Shown here: in pieces, positions 8,216 to 15,325 of the stretch
How positions within the stretch are numbered: the stretch's first letter is position 1
Layout of the letters: the number at the start of each line of letters is the position of its first letter
Assembly (NCBI GenBank): GCA_013153415.1
Contig: JAADEO010000244.1
Location: 1-20,028 of the forward strand
DNA from: Deltaproteobacteria bacterium
Lineage (GTDB): Bacteria; Desulfobacterota; Anaeroferrophillalia; Anaeroferrophillales; Tharpellaceae
Direction of reading: 5' to 3'
Length of the DNA: 20,028 nt
Made by a program: the position numbers and the translations under genes
The notes under the pieces: model-generated
Seen by the model: only the letters and a program-made list of their open reading frames with translations
Database searches by the model: none
What the model was told of the DNA's origin: nothing

Positions 8216-8542
8216 CTAGATTTTGAGAACCAGCATCAGAGCGATAACCAGGGCGTAGATGACCAGAGATTCGATCATGGCCAGACCGATGATCATCGGA
8301 GTAGTGATTTTGCTGGCGGCGCTGGGGTTACGGCCGATACTGTCAAGAGCCGATTTGATACCCATGGACTGTCCGAGGGCTCCACCGAAAGCGGCAACCG
8401 CGATAGCGAGAGCGGCAGCGTAAGCAACGCCGGTTCCGTCGAAACTTTTGGCGGCAGCTTCAGCGGCGGCTTCGTTAGCGAAAGCGGCGCTGGCCACACA
8501 CAGGGTAGCGATTGCGGTGATGATCTGCATTACCTTTTTCAT
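8216..8542 (-). CDS. atpE: F0F1 ATP synthase subunit c with a signal-peptide-like N-terminal extension
   Basis: The c-ring proteolipid of ATP synthase: two membrane helices joined by the polar loop R71-N72-P73, with the ion-carrying carboxylate E91 in the second helix. The 108-residue product is longer than the usual 75-90 because of an N-terminal hydrophobic stretch ending in AFANEAAAEAA, which reads like a cleavable signal peptide. Q58 lies 33 residues before E91, followed by S92 and Y96; Gln, Glu-Ser and Tyr at these spacings are ligands in sodium-binding c-rings such as that of Ilyobacter. I chose the ATG at 8542 because AAGGAGGT (8550-8557) lies 7 nt before it; a GTG three codons earlier overlaps that site. 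It is the last gene of the F0 cluster, and the F1 genes are not in the window. Confidence 0.95.
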   Translation of the reverse strand: MKKVMQIITAIATLCVASAAFANEAAAEAAAKSFDGTGVAYAAALAIAVAAFGGALGQSMGIKSALDSIGRNPSAASKITTPMIIGLAMIESLVIYALVIALMLVLKI

Positions 8543-8549
8543 TGTTTTC

Positions 8550-8557
8550 ACCTCCTT
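8550..8557 (-). promoter_or_regulatory. Strong Shine-Dalgarno deciding the atpE start
   Basis: AAGGAGGT is a full match to the anti-SD consensus and lies 7 nt before the ATG at 8542. It overlaps the in-frame GTG at 8551, ruling that start out. High translation fits the excess of c subunits needed for the ring. Confidence 0.8.
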
Positions 8558-8592
8558 GGAATTTTTTCAGGGCTACAGGATTATTATTTACC

Positions 8593-8609
8593 CCCGGCCC
8601 CTTGCCGGG
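8593..8609 (-). promoter_or_regulatory. Hairpin between atpB and atpE
   Basis: CCCGGC/GCCGGG forms a 6-bp GC-only stem with a CCCTT loop in the 82-nt gap between the two F0 genes. No T-run follows on the minus strand. It may be an mRNA stabiliser or processing site raising atpE expression relative to atpB; that role is inference. Confidence 0.4.
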
Positions 8610-8624
8610 AGAGATGTCTGTTTT

Positions 8625-9332
8625 TTAATGATCGTGAGAGATCGCTCCCTGGAAATAAGCCAGAGCCAGCAGGGTGAAGACGAAAGTCTGCACGAAAGCG
8701 ACGAAGAGGCCCAGGAAGGCGATCGGTACCGGAACCAGAATTGGAGCCAGCATAACGAAGATCGCGGCAACCAGATGGTCGCCCATGATGTTACCGAAAA
8801 GACGCAACGAGAGCGACATCGGCCGGGCCAGATGACCAATGATTTCGATCGGAATCATCAGCGGAGCCAGCCACAAGAAAGGGCCGACAAACTGTTTCAG
8901 ATATTTGGGGCCGTGTTCTTTCCAGCCGAAATAGTGAGTCAGGAAAAAAACCGTCAGAGCGCAGGCGGCTGTGGTGTTGATGTTTCCAGTCGGGGGATTG
9001 AAACCCGGCACCAAGCCGGAGAGGTTAGAGAAGAGAATGAAGAAAATACCGGCTCCGATGACAAACAGGAAATCCCGGGCAACATCTTCGCCGAGGGTGT
9101 CGCCGATCAGTTTGACGATACCTTCAACCATGGTCTCAAGCATATTCTGGAGGGTGAATTTCCCCTCCGGAATAATCAGCTCTTCCGGATCCTGACTGCG
9201 GATCTTCCGGGTGCCGATCAGAACCATGATAACAATGATCAACGAGATAAGAATAGCATTGGCAACATGATCGGGGAGCTGGTTGAGGCCGGGAATCAGG
9301 CCTACCCAGGTAATCATTGGTGCATGATGCAT
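8625..9332 (-). CDS. atpB: F0F1 ATP synthase subunit a
   Basis: The stator channel subunit that passes ions to and from the c-ring. The 235-residue protein has five to six hydrophobic helices and the conserved signature RPMSLSLRLFGNIMGDH at 170-186. R177 in it is the equivalent of the essential arginine (E. coli R210) that strips the ion from subunit c. The ATG at 9332 follows AAAGGA at a good distance. It sits between atpI and atpE, the usual F0 order, and the whole group is split from the F1 genes, as in Geobacter-type genomes. Confidence 0.95.
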   Translation of the reverse strand: MHHAPMITWVGLIPGLNQLPDHVANAILISLIIVIMVLIGTRKIRSQDPEELIIPEGKFTLQNMLETMVEGIVKLIGDTLGEDVARDFLFVIGAGIFFILFSNLSGLVPGFNPPTGNINTTAACALTVFFLTHYFGWKEHGPKYLKQFVGPFLWLAPLMIPIEIIGHLARPMSLSLRLFGNIMGDHLVAAIFVMLAPILVPVPIAFLGLFVAFVQTFVFTLLALAYFQGAISHDH

Positions 9333-9412
9333 GGTTTGTCCTTTGCGTGGTTACTTGAAAATATTAAATGTGTAATAGCGATGGCGATATCTGTTTTTGT
9401 ACCGGTCGCAAC

Positions 9413-9826
9413 TCATGCACCAGGGTTCTCTGGCGGGCTCTGGGGTTTGCCGAAAGCGGCGTAACTCAGAGCCTCAAACCCGATACTGATGAGCAGGGCC
9501 GAGAAACCGGTCAAAAAAGCCACCGGATGACAGAGCTTACTTAAAATTGCAATTATCGTAAATAGGGCCAGTCCGAAGGTGTAAAGCAACAGTTTCAAAC
9601 CCAGACGGCCCGCTGCTTTCGGTTCGAGTCCCTCCTCGCCGATACCGGCGAAAGCCCGGGTGATAGTAGTGCTTAGTAACAGGAAATAGGCGAACGAGAG
9701 TCCTCCGCCAATCAGAACCCCGAGAGTCCCGAAGTTTTCGCTCTTGGCAGGAAGCGTTACCAAAGCCAGGACTGCAGTGATAATCAGGATGTTGACGTTG
9801 ATTCGCAGCAGACGCCGGTCTTTCAT
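9413..9826 (-). CDS. atpI: ATP synthase subunit I (AtpI family)
   Basis: A small membrane protein of the ATP synthase I family, thought to help assemble or stabilise the c-ring. Four hydrophobic helices are visible in 137 residues, with a short polar loop (GEEGLEPKAAGRL) in the middle and a proline-rich polar tail. I start it at the ATG at 9826 because AGGTGG (9835-9840) lies 8 nt upstream; a GTG at 9838 directly abutting the upstream stop would add four residues but has no ribosome site. That Shine-Dalgarno overlaps the atpZ stop codon, so the two genes are likely translationally coupled. Confidence 0.85.
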   Translation of the reverse strand: MKDRRLLRINVNILIITAVLALVTLPAKSENFGTLGVLIGGGLSFAYFLLLSTTITRAFAGIGEEGLEPKAAGRLGLKLLLYTFGLALFTIIAILSKLCHPVAFLTGFSALLISIGFEALSYAAFGKPQSPPENPGA

Positions 9827-9838
9827 TTTCAGAACCAC

Positions 9839-10108
9839 CTATCTGTCTGCTTCATCTTCTTCAATTTCCTGTTCACGTTCCAGACTTTTGAGAACCAGGT
9901 AAATACGTTTGAAACCGGCGGCGACTCCGCAGAGAAGGAGGAATATTGTCAGCCACGGGGAGGTACCGAGCCATTGGTCGAGATAGTAGCCGGAGACGAT
10001 ACCAATGGCTACTGAAAACCCCAGTTCAAGGCCGACGGAGGCGTAACGGCTTACCTGGTCGAAGACCTTTTTGGTTTTTGATTTCCGCGCCACTTGCCGT
10101 TTGCTCAT
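9839..10108 (-). CDS. atpZ: AtpZ/AtpI-family accessory protein of F0F1 ATP synthase
   Basis: An 89-residue protein with a basic N-terminus and two membrane helices. These contain the family features GLELGFSVAIGIVSGYYLDQWLG and a second helix followed by a charged, acidic tail (EREQEIEEDEADR). AtpZ proteins sit next to atpI in F0 clusters and have been linked to c-ring assembly and to Mg or Ca transport with AtpI; the exact role here is unproven. The ATG at 10108 follows AAGGGG very closely. A TTG at 10132 would add eight residues and cannot be excluded. It heads the atpZ-I-B-E cluster. Confidence 0.83.
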   Translation of the reverse strand: MSKRQVARKSKTKKVFDQVSRYASVGLELGFSVAIGIVSGYYLDQWLGTSPWLTIFLLLCGVAAGFKRIYLVLKSLEREQEIEEDEADR

Positions 10109-10391
10109 GCCCCTTGGGACTGATGTTATCAAACTCCCGCCGGACTTCTGTTATGTTAAAGAACCCTAATCGCAGTCAGCAGGGCTCCCTTAGCATAGCC
10201 GGTTTGCGGAAGTCAAGTTCAAATCTGATGGCTTTGCAGCGAAAGCCATCGCGCCCCGTAATAAGTGACCCGGCTCTTATTTCGAACCCCTTACTTCGGG
10301 GGAGCATTTTCTCTTGGCGGGTTACGCTGTGCAGGAGTGTGATTGGGTTGTTGGATCTCCCGCGGGCCGCCATTTTCTCGTTGGCGGTAGT
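10109..10391. repeat. Gap between hemL and atpZ with a hairpin and a short direct repeat
   Basis: This 283-nt stretch holds a perfect 9-bp hairpin (GATGGCTTT/AAAGCCATC, 10227-10250, loop GCAGCG). It also holds two near-identical copies of CATTTTCTC(G)TTGGCGG at 10305-10320 and 10371-10387, differing by one inserted base. No T-run follows the hairpin on either strand. No convincing promoter for atpZ was found, and the short open frames here have no protein-like character. Confidence 0.5.
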
Positions 10392-11675
10392 TTAAAGTTC
10401 CGCCAGGCTGGCTTTGACCGCCTCCAGAGTGCGATCGAGATCGTCATCGTTATGGGCTGCGGAGATGAAGCCGGCTTCGAACTGTGATGGGGCCAGGTAG
10501 ATTCCTCGTTTCAGCATTCCGGCGAAAAAACGGCTGAAAAGATCGCAGTCCGAGGTTTTTGCGGTTTCGTAATCGGTGACCCGGGTATTGGTAAAATAGG
10601 TACAGAGCATGGAACCGACCCGGGTGCAGTAGTGGGGCAGGCCGCGTTCGTCCAAAAGCTCCTTGATGCCGTCTCCCAGGCGGCGGCCCTTCTCTTCCAG
10701 TTCGGGATAGGGATCTTCGCTTTTCAACAGGCGCAGGGTTTCCAGGCCCGCGGCCATGGCCAGGGGGTTGCCGGAAAGGGTGCCGGCCTGATAGACGGCC
10801 CCGAGCGGGGCCAGGCATTCCATGATTTCCCGGCGGCCACCGAAGGCTCCGACCGGAAGTCCGCCACCGATGATTTTACCGAGGCAGGTCAGGTCCGGCG
10901 TGATATCGTACCGTAGCTGGGCCCCACCGTAGGCGACCCGGAAACCGGTCATGACCTCATCGAAAATCAGTACTATGCCGTGCTTGTCGCAACGGGAGCG
11001 CAAACCCTCCAGAAAGCCGGGTTCAGGGGGAATGGTGCCCATGTTGCCGGCAACCGGTTCGACGATAATCGCGGCGATTTCATTGCCGGCGGCGGCCAGC
11101 AGTTCGTCAACCGAATCTAAGTTGTTGTAAATGGCGGAAAGGGTGTGACGGGTGAACTCTTCCGGCACTCCGGCACTGTCCGGTACTCCGAGAGTGGTGG
11201 CGCCGGAGCCTGCCGCTACCAGCAGAGCATCGACATGACCGTGATAACAGCCGGCAAATTTGATGATTTTCTTGCGCCCGGTAAACCCCCGGGCGAGGCG
11301 GATGGCGCTCATCGTGGCCTCGGTTCCGGAATTGACCATCCGCACCATTTCGAGGCTGGGAAGGGCCTGACAGATCTCTTCCGCCATTTCAATTTCAAGA
11401 ATCGTCGGAGCCCCGAAGCTGGCCCCGCGCGAAACCCTTTCCCGGACGGCATAAACGATGGCCGGGTGGGCGTGGCCGAGAATCATGGGTCCCCAGGAGC
11501 CAACATAGTCGATATATTCGTTGCCGTCGACATCATAGACCTTGCTGCCCCGTCCACGTATAATGAAGGGAGGTTCGAGGTTGACAGAACGGAAGGCGCG
11601 AACCGGGCTGTTGACGCCGCCAGGAATAATCTTCTGGGCTCGGGAAAAAAGTTTCTGCGAGGTTGTCTGGCTCAT
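10392..11675 (-). CDS. hemL: Glutamate-1-semialdehyde 2,1-aminomutase
   Basis: A cytoplasmic PLP enzyme that turns glutamate-1-semialdehyde into 5-aminolevulinate, the committed precursor of heme, in the C5 pathway. The 427-residue length is typical. Visible features are the N-terminal PGGVNSPVRAF, GSWGPMILGHAHP, the class III aminotransferase segment IIVEPVAGNMG, FDEVMTGFR, and K267 in CLGKIIGGGLPVG, which binds PLP. The ATG at 11675 follows AAGGAG, spaced 11 nt like that of the CbcL-like gene. Heme supply fits a genome so rich in cytochromes. It is transcribed in the same direction as the F0 genes, but the 283-nt gap suggests it need not share their transcript. Confidence 0.96.
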   Translation of the reverse strand: MSQTTSQKLFSRAQKIIPGGVNSPVRAFRSVNLEPPFIIRGRGSKVYDVDGNEYIDYVGSWGPMILGHAHPAIVYAVRERVSRGASFGAPTILEIEMAEEICQALPSLEMVRMVNSGTEATMSAIRLARGFTGRKKIIKFAGCYHGHVDALLVAAGSGATTLGVPDSAGVPEEFTRHTLSAIYNNLDSVDELLAAAGNEIAAIIVEPVAGNMGTIPPEPGFLEGLRSRCDKHGIVLIFDEVMTGFRVAYGGAQLRYDITPDLTCLGKIIGGGLPVGAFGGRREIMECLAPLGAVYQAGTLSGNPLAMAAGLETLRLLKSEDPYPELEEKGRRLGDGIKELLDERGLPHYCTRVGSMLCTYFTNTRVTDYETAKTSDCDLFSRFFAGMLKRGIYLAPSQFEAGFISAAHNDDDLDRTLEAVKASLAEL

Positions 11676-11715
11676 ATCCGAATTGGCTCCTTGAGTGGTG
11701 AAATTGCAGGATTGT

Positions 11716-11759
11716 CACGGTTCATTGCGGTTTGTGTTTGCGGATAATCGTAAACCGTG
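11716..11759 (-). promoter_or_regulatory. Inverted repeat in the hemL leader
   Basis: CACGGTT (11716-11722) and AACCGTG (11753-11759) can pair across a 30-nt loop within the region between the candidate hemL promoter and its start codon. It could fold in the leader RNA, but no known riboswitch motif was recognised. Confidence 0.3.
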
Positions 11760-11775
11760 CCGGACTGCGGTGTGT

Positions 11776-11802
11776 TTTATATGAGAGAGGGAGTTTTGTC
11801 AA
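11776..11802 (-). promoter_or_regulatory. Candidate sigma70 promoter of hemL
   Basis: On the minus strand, TTGACA (11797-11802) is followed 15 nt later by TATAAA (11776-11781). The -35 box is perfect and the -10 is good, but the spacing is 2 nt short of ideal. It lies about 100 nt before the hemL start, downstream of the 67-aa gene. Confidence 0.45.
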
Positions 11803-11945
11803 ATCTGCCGGCTCGATCCGGTAGCCGCAACCTTGAAGAACGCCAAGTAAATGTGTGAATTGGGGAAGGGGTGCGGACATTGAATTTCTGCGGGCAGTTG
11901 ATGCGTGATGCTGAGGAGTGGTCAGGACGCTTATGGTGGGATTGA

Positions 11946-12149
11946 CTATCCGGCCTGGTTGAGTTGCTTCTCCTCGCGGGGGGTGATGGTTTCCGACAGA
12001 CGGCTGCGCAGATAGTTGCGATTGATGATCTGGTTGCCGAGAAGGTGTTCGATCGTGCGGGTTACATCCAGACAGCTGTTGTCATAAAAATCGCTGAGAT
12101 TCAGGTCGACTTGGCCGTTTTCGTGAATTGTGACTTCTACTTTGCTCAT
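11946..12149 (-). CDS. 67-residue protein, resembles DUF2997-type small proteins
   Basis: I do not recognise a function. The N-terminal half (MSKVEVTIHENGQVDLNLSD, then SCLDVTRTIEHLLG) has the beta-strand, glycine turn, single cysteine and short helix pattern of the small DUF2997-like family, in which a peptide of the form 'I..dG.v......g.sC...t..le..lG' recurs. The C-terminal part is polar and helical. The start at 12149 has only a weak AGG ahead of it. It lies 71 nt downstream of the 147-aa membrane protein gene, in the same direction, with a very strong hairpin between them. Confidence 0.65.
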   Translation of the reverse strand: MSKVEVTIHENGQVDLNLSDFYDNSCLDVTRTIEHLLGNQIINRNYLRSRLSETITPREEKQLNQAG

Positions 12150-12164
12150 TGCCTGGTCCGGTCA

Positions 12165-12196
12165 GCCCAGACGGAGCCGGCCGGCTCCGTCTGGGC
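12165..12196 (-). promoter_or_regulatory. Perfect 14-bp hairpin between the 147-aa and 67-aa genes
   Basis: GCCCAGACGGAGCC (12165-12178) and its exact complement (12183-12196) flank a GGCC loop. It is GC-rich and would be very stable in RNA. Neither side has a T-run, so it is not a standard terminator. It ends 15 nt before the ATG of the 67-aa gene on the minus strand, where it could limit or protect that message. Confidence 0.55.
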
Positions 12197-12220
12197 ATTT
12201 CATGAAATTTGCAGTGGGTC

Positions 12221-12664
12221 TCAGCGCCGTAACCGGGGATCGAGATGGATGACTTTTCTTCGCGCGTACAGCTCCTCGTCTTCCGGCTCACCGTCGTTGC
12301 TTTTGAGAGACTCGGAAAGCTGTTCGCGCAATGATGGATTTTCGGCGATCAGCTCTTTGATCAAAGCCATTTTCTCGGTTTCATTTTCGACTTTACGGCT
12401 CCGGAAATGTTCATATGAACAGAGGACGATGGCGGTGAATACCAAGGCTCCCCAGGTGATAACCAGAATAATGCCGATGGCGTTCAGGGAAGGGATGAAA
12501 ACCGCCGGGATTGCCAGGAGTCCGACGAATTTGCCGGCGATCAGGCAGAGTCCGCCTACCCTGGTCAAGGGAGGAATGCTGGCGATGATGCTGATGATGT
12601 CGGTTTGCTGCCGGGCATGTGGCCCGTATGCCGGCTGGTAGCCTCTTACACTTGGTTTGTTCAT
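12221..12664 (-). CDS. Hypothetical two-helix membrane protein, 147 aa
   Basis: No family recognised. The protein has a polar N-terminus (about 1-25), two closely spaced hydrophobic helices (about 38-58 and 62-85), and a charged cytoplasm-like tail with the segment MALIKELIAENPSLREQLSESL, which looks like a short amphipathic helix. A strong ribosome site (GGGAGGGG, four nt before the ATG) supports the start at 12664. It has its own good promoter 107-134 nt upstream. The tail could be a protein-binding or oligomerisation element; that is a guess. Confidence 0.78.
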   Translation of the reverse strand: MNKPSVRGYQPAYGPHARQQTDIISIIASIPPLTRVGGLCLIAGKFVGLLAIPAVFIPSLNAIGIILVITWGALVFTAIVLCSYEHFRSRKVENETEKMALIKELIAENPSLREQLSESLKSNDGEPEDEELYARRKVIHLDPRLRR

Positions 12665-12748
12665 TTTTCCCCTCCCGTATAATGCTATTCTATTCCTTCC
12701 GGATAAGTCTCCGCCTGAAAATTGATTTAACCTAGTCTCCCCGTCAAC

Positions 12749-12837
12749 TTTGTGAAATATTTCTATTTGTAGTATAATCTAAATTTCACAAATGTCAATT
12801 ATTAAATATTATGAATACCGATGTTTTATTTGTGAAA
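12749..12837. promoter_or_regulatory. Three TTTGTGAAA sites around the promoter, operator-like
   Basis: TTTGTGAAAT (12749-12758) and its exact complement ATTTCACAAA (12783-12792) form a 10-bp inverted repeat with 24 nt between the arms. One arm lies in the promoter spacer against the -35 box, the other just past the expected start of transcription. A third copy, TTTGTGAAA, lies at 12829-12837. The core TGTGA resembles half-sites of CRP/FNR-family regulators such as HcpR, but the spacing is not theirs. Confidence 0.5.
12771..12798 (-). promoter_or_regulatory. Sigma70-type promoter for the 147-aa/67-aa genes
   Basis: On the minus strand, TTGACA (12793-12798) and TATACT (12771-12776) are separated by 16 nt. 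The surrounding 100 nt are AT-rich, unlike the flanking genes. Transcription would start near 12764 and give a leader of about 100 nt. Confidence 0.65.
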
Positions 12838-13008
12838 AAAAGCATCAGAGCTTGAGGGTGTATGTACCCAGATAAAAAGTGACAATGTTTTTAAGTGTTT
12901 ATTGTTGTCGTTTCCTGCAGGTTGGGTTCTTGGAGGGCTATCCTGAGGGCGGGTCAGCCGGGCCCGGAAGAAGGGAAATCTTGACCTGGGGCGGTCATTT
13001 CCGGCCGC
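12838..13008. other. Rest of the gene-free stretch before the helical-repeat gene
   Basis: Bases 12665-13008 carry no gene. Apart from the promoter and operator-like sites, this part holds only short hairpins (GGGT...ACCC near 12857; TGACC/GGTCA at 12982-12997). The last of these is a poor candidate terminator for the helical-repeat gene ending at 13009. Confidence 0.35.
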
Positions 13009-15081
13009 TCAGGAACCGGCCGCTTTGTCGGGAGCCGGAGTTGAGGAGAGCTTGATGACTTTTATTACCCGCAGATCCCGGTCGCGGGTGACGTTGCGAA
13101 AGACCTTGAGGTCCCGGGCCCGGCGCTTGATGGCGGCCAGGCGAAAAAGCAGCTTCTCGCGAAGTTGATCATACTGGGGGCGCCGGCGAATGAAATCTAT
13201 GAACCGGTTCAGCAGCGGCAGGGCTCGAGTCTCCTGGAGTTCCCGGTCGCTTTCAAGCCTGTGTTCCAGGGCCGTGGAGATGGTCTGGCGGAAAAAACCG
13301 TTGTATCTGCGGGTGCGGTGAACGACCATTGCCAGGGCATTGCTTCCGGGCAACTCTATTTGTTGGAGGAGATCCTGGAAATAGAGCAGTGGCAACCTGG
13401 TTTCCAGGCGGGTATCAGCCAGCCTGTCGACCCCCAGAATAAGCTTCCTGAGTTCCGGATCATGTTGGTTGAAACGGGTCATGATCGCTTCCGGCGACGG
13501 CAGCTCTCCGGACAGCAGGCGATTGGTGAAAAGCCGCAGCAGGCGGTCAGTGGTTTCCGGATGGTGATTCAGAAAGAGGCAGAGAGCGTCATCGAACTGG
13601 GGAATATCGGAGACCTTGGTCAAAAGCTCACTGATCGACAGGCTCCGTTCTTCTTCGCGCTCCTCCAGGAGTCGGAGCAGTAACTGGAGGTCATGACAGC
13701 CTTGCAGATGGGGTAACAGGAGACGGAGAAGGCGAAAAGAAAAACCCCAGTCGATATCGAACAGGAGCCTCGCGAGATCTCTGCGAATCTCCGGAAAGGA
13801 AGCGTAGCGAGTCATGAACAGGGCTATCTCCTGGTGATGTGGAGCGGTTACGGGGGGGGAGATACCTGCGACGATTTTCCTCCATCGCGGCCCGTAACCG
13901 AAAACCTCCAGGGCTTCAAGGAGCTGAGGGTAGAGTTCCGCTTCATCGTGCCAGTCCGCCAGCAGGTCGGCGATTTCGGCGTCGGTGCCAGCCCGGGGGT
14001 GGCGGGCCAGCAAAGTCAGCAGCAACCGGCACTCTTCCGTCGTCTGGCATTGGCGAAGGAGGGATACGAGGGTTGAAAGCGCCTCCGGGCTGGGATTGCG
14101 CCCCAATGCCTCAAGGGCGACCCGGCGCTCCCGGGCGTCATTTTTGAGAGCGCTTTTGTGCAGGATCGCGATGGCTTCGGGAAATTCGCAGAATGCCAGG
14201 CCGTCCAGGGCCCGGCAGCGTTTGCGGGAACGCCAGGAAGAGGCCTCGGCCAGGAGTTTGCGGCAAGCGGAGGTATCCCCGAGGCGGGCTTTCAGAGCGT
14301 TGCTGGAAAACCCTTTTTCATCAATCCGCTCAAGCAGTTTCATGGCTTCAGGCAGCTGCAGGCGGCCAAGGGCCTCGAGGGCAACCGTAACGTGTCCGGG
14401 CGATTTTTCGTTGATCAGATCACCTATCAGTTCCAGGCAGATCGTGACCTGTTCCGGGGACAGGGGAGGGGTTATGAAGCGGATCAGCTCGGGGTGTCGC
14501 CGCAGGCTCGGTTCGTTTTGAAACAGGTAGTGATTAGCGGAAAACCGGGGATGAGCCTGGTTCAGGAGATGCAAGGCCTCCGTCCGGGCTGCGGGATAGG
14601 GAATACTGATCAGCAGGGGCAGGACCTGTTCCGGTTGGAAAAGCCGGACCGCCAGGGCGGCGGCTATCGCCGTGGTGCTCTCAACGGCCTGCTCGGAGCT
14701 GAGCAGGATTTTGAAGTAGTGCAGGAAATTGTACCGGCTGTCGGGATGGTTGAGTTCTTTTTTCAATTTCGACAGCTCGGGATAGAACTCGTCGCGGTCA
14801 TCGATGCCCAGATGTTGAAAGATCAGGAACAGGAAAGATGTGCCGCCGAGGAAGTGGGCCGCAGCCACGATCAGGTGCAGGTTTTGATCTTCGGGACTGT
14901 GGAGCAACGCGGCCAGACGCCGGCCGAGATCGAGGCGGTCACGTTGCGGGCGTGAGCCTTGGGCGTGATCACGAATTGCCACCCGAACCCGGTTGAAGAT
15001 CTCGAGGACCTGCCAGCGGAGTTGCCAGTTGTTGGTGACGAGATCGGGCAGGATTTCGGGAGTAGGCAGGCTCTGTTTCAT
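13009..15081 (-). CDS. Large helical-repeat (HEAT-like) protein of unknown function, 690 aa
   Basis: I recognise no enzyme domain. The sequence is almost wholly alpha-helical, with repeated pairs of about 30-40 residues of the HEAT/PBS type. Good examples are SPGHVTVALEALGRLQLPEA, then the stretch with RRVALEALGRNPSPEALSTL, each followed by leucine-rich helices and NP/LP turns. There is no signal peptide or membrane helix, so it is probably a cytoplasmic scaffold or protein-binding protein. The C-terminus is basic (RRRPQYDQLREKLLFRLAAIKRRARDLKVFRNVTRDRD split around 635-670), which might contact nucleic acid or membranes. No Shine-Dalgarno precedes the ATG at 15081, so the start is less certain. 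It is divergent from the seleno-cytochrome gene, sharing a 249-nt control region. Confidence 0.8.
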   Translation of the reverse strand: MKQSLPTPEILPDLVTNNWQLRWQVLEIFNRVRVAIRDHAQGSRPQRDRLDLGRRLAALLHSPEDQNLHLIVAAAHFLGGTSFLFLIFQHLGIDDRDEFYPELSKLKKELNHPDSRYNFLHYFKILLSSEQAVESTTAIAAALAVRLFQPEQVLPLLISIPYPAARTEALHLLNQAHPRFSANHYLFQNEPSLRRHPELIRFITPPLSPEQVTICLELIGDLINEKSPGHVTVALEALGRLQLPEAMKLLERIDEKGFSSNALKARLGDTSACRKLLAEASSWRSRKRCRALDGLAFCEFPEAIAILHKSALKNDARERRVALEALGRNPSPEALSTLVSLLRQCQTTEECRLLLTLLARHPRAGTDAEIADLLADWHDEAELYPQLLEALEVFGYGPRWRKIVAGISPPVTAPHHQEIALFMTRYASFPEIRRDLARLLFDIDWGFSFRLLRLLLPHLQGCHDLQLLLRLLEEREEERSLSISELLTKVSDIPQFDDALCLFLNHHPETTDRLLRLFTNRLLSGELPSPEAIMTRFNQHDPELRKLILGVDRLADTRLETRLPLLYFQDLLQQIELPGSNALAMVVHRTRRYNGFFRQTISTALEHRLESDRELQETRALPLLNRFIDFIRRRPQYDQLREKLLFRLAAIKRRARDLKVFRNVTRDRDLRVIKVIKLSSTPAPDKAAGS

Positions 15082-15091
15082 AAAGTATTGA

Positions 15092-15115
15092 AATAAAAGA
15101 GTTTATTCTTTTATT
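15092..15115. promoter_or_regulatory. 9-bp inverted repeat just upstream of the seleno-cytochrome promoter
   Basis: AATAAAAGA (15092-15100) and TCTTTTATT (15107-15115) are perfect complements around GTTTAT. The repeat ends 5 nt before the -35 box and lies in the untranslated leader of the divergent gene, so a bound regulator could act on both. It could instead be an AT-rich leader hairpin of the minus-strand gene. Confidence 0.4.
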
Positions 15116-15120
15116 ATTGC

Positions 15121-15149
15121 TTGACATGCGGGGGCCGGAGCTGTATTAT
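15121..15149 (+). promoter_or_regulatory. Near-consensus sigma70 promoter of the seleno-cytochrome
   Basis: TTGACA (15121-15126), a 17-nt spacer and TATTAT (15144-15149) match the consensus in 11 of 12 positions with ideal spacing. Transcription would start near 15156 and leave a leader of about 175 nt. That leader can form AGCAGAACC/GGTT..CTGCT (15178-15201). Confidence 0.8.
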
Positions 15150-15319
15150 GCTTGGATATTGTATAATCGATGGCGGGAGCAGAACCGTCCGGTTTCCTGC
15201 TATCCATTTATTATCAATAGTTGCTGAAAGTCAACCGATTGTTGTGTCGTACGAAATCCCGGGGCGGGCAGAGCGGTTGCTCGCTGGCTTTAACTGAGAT
15301 ATGTAATTGTAATTGAAAG

Positions 15320-15325
15320 AGAAGG
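15320..15325 (+). promoter_or_regulatory. Ribosome-binding site fixing the start of the seleno-cytochrome
   Basis: AGAAGG lies 5 nt before the ATG at 15331. The ATG is followed directly by a signal peptide in the same frame as the downstream heme domain, so translation must start upstream of the TGA at 15478 rather than at the later TTG at 15640, which has no ribosome site. Confidence 0.75.

Noticed and set aside
8448..9464. A 338-codon plus-strand frame opposite atpE, atpB and the end of atpI
   Set aside because: It runs across three confident genes and their gaps, and its product is low-complexity and unlike any family.
10176..10373. A 65-codon minus-strand frame in the hemL-atpZ gap
   Set aside because: There is no ribosome site, the composition is arginine-rich, and it overlaps the hairpin and direct repeats; no sign of protein-level selection.
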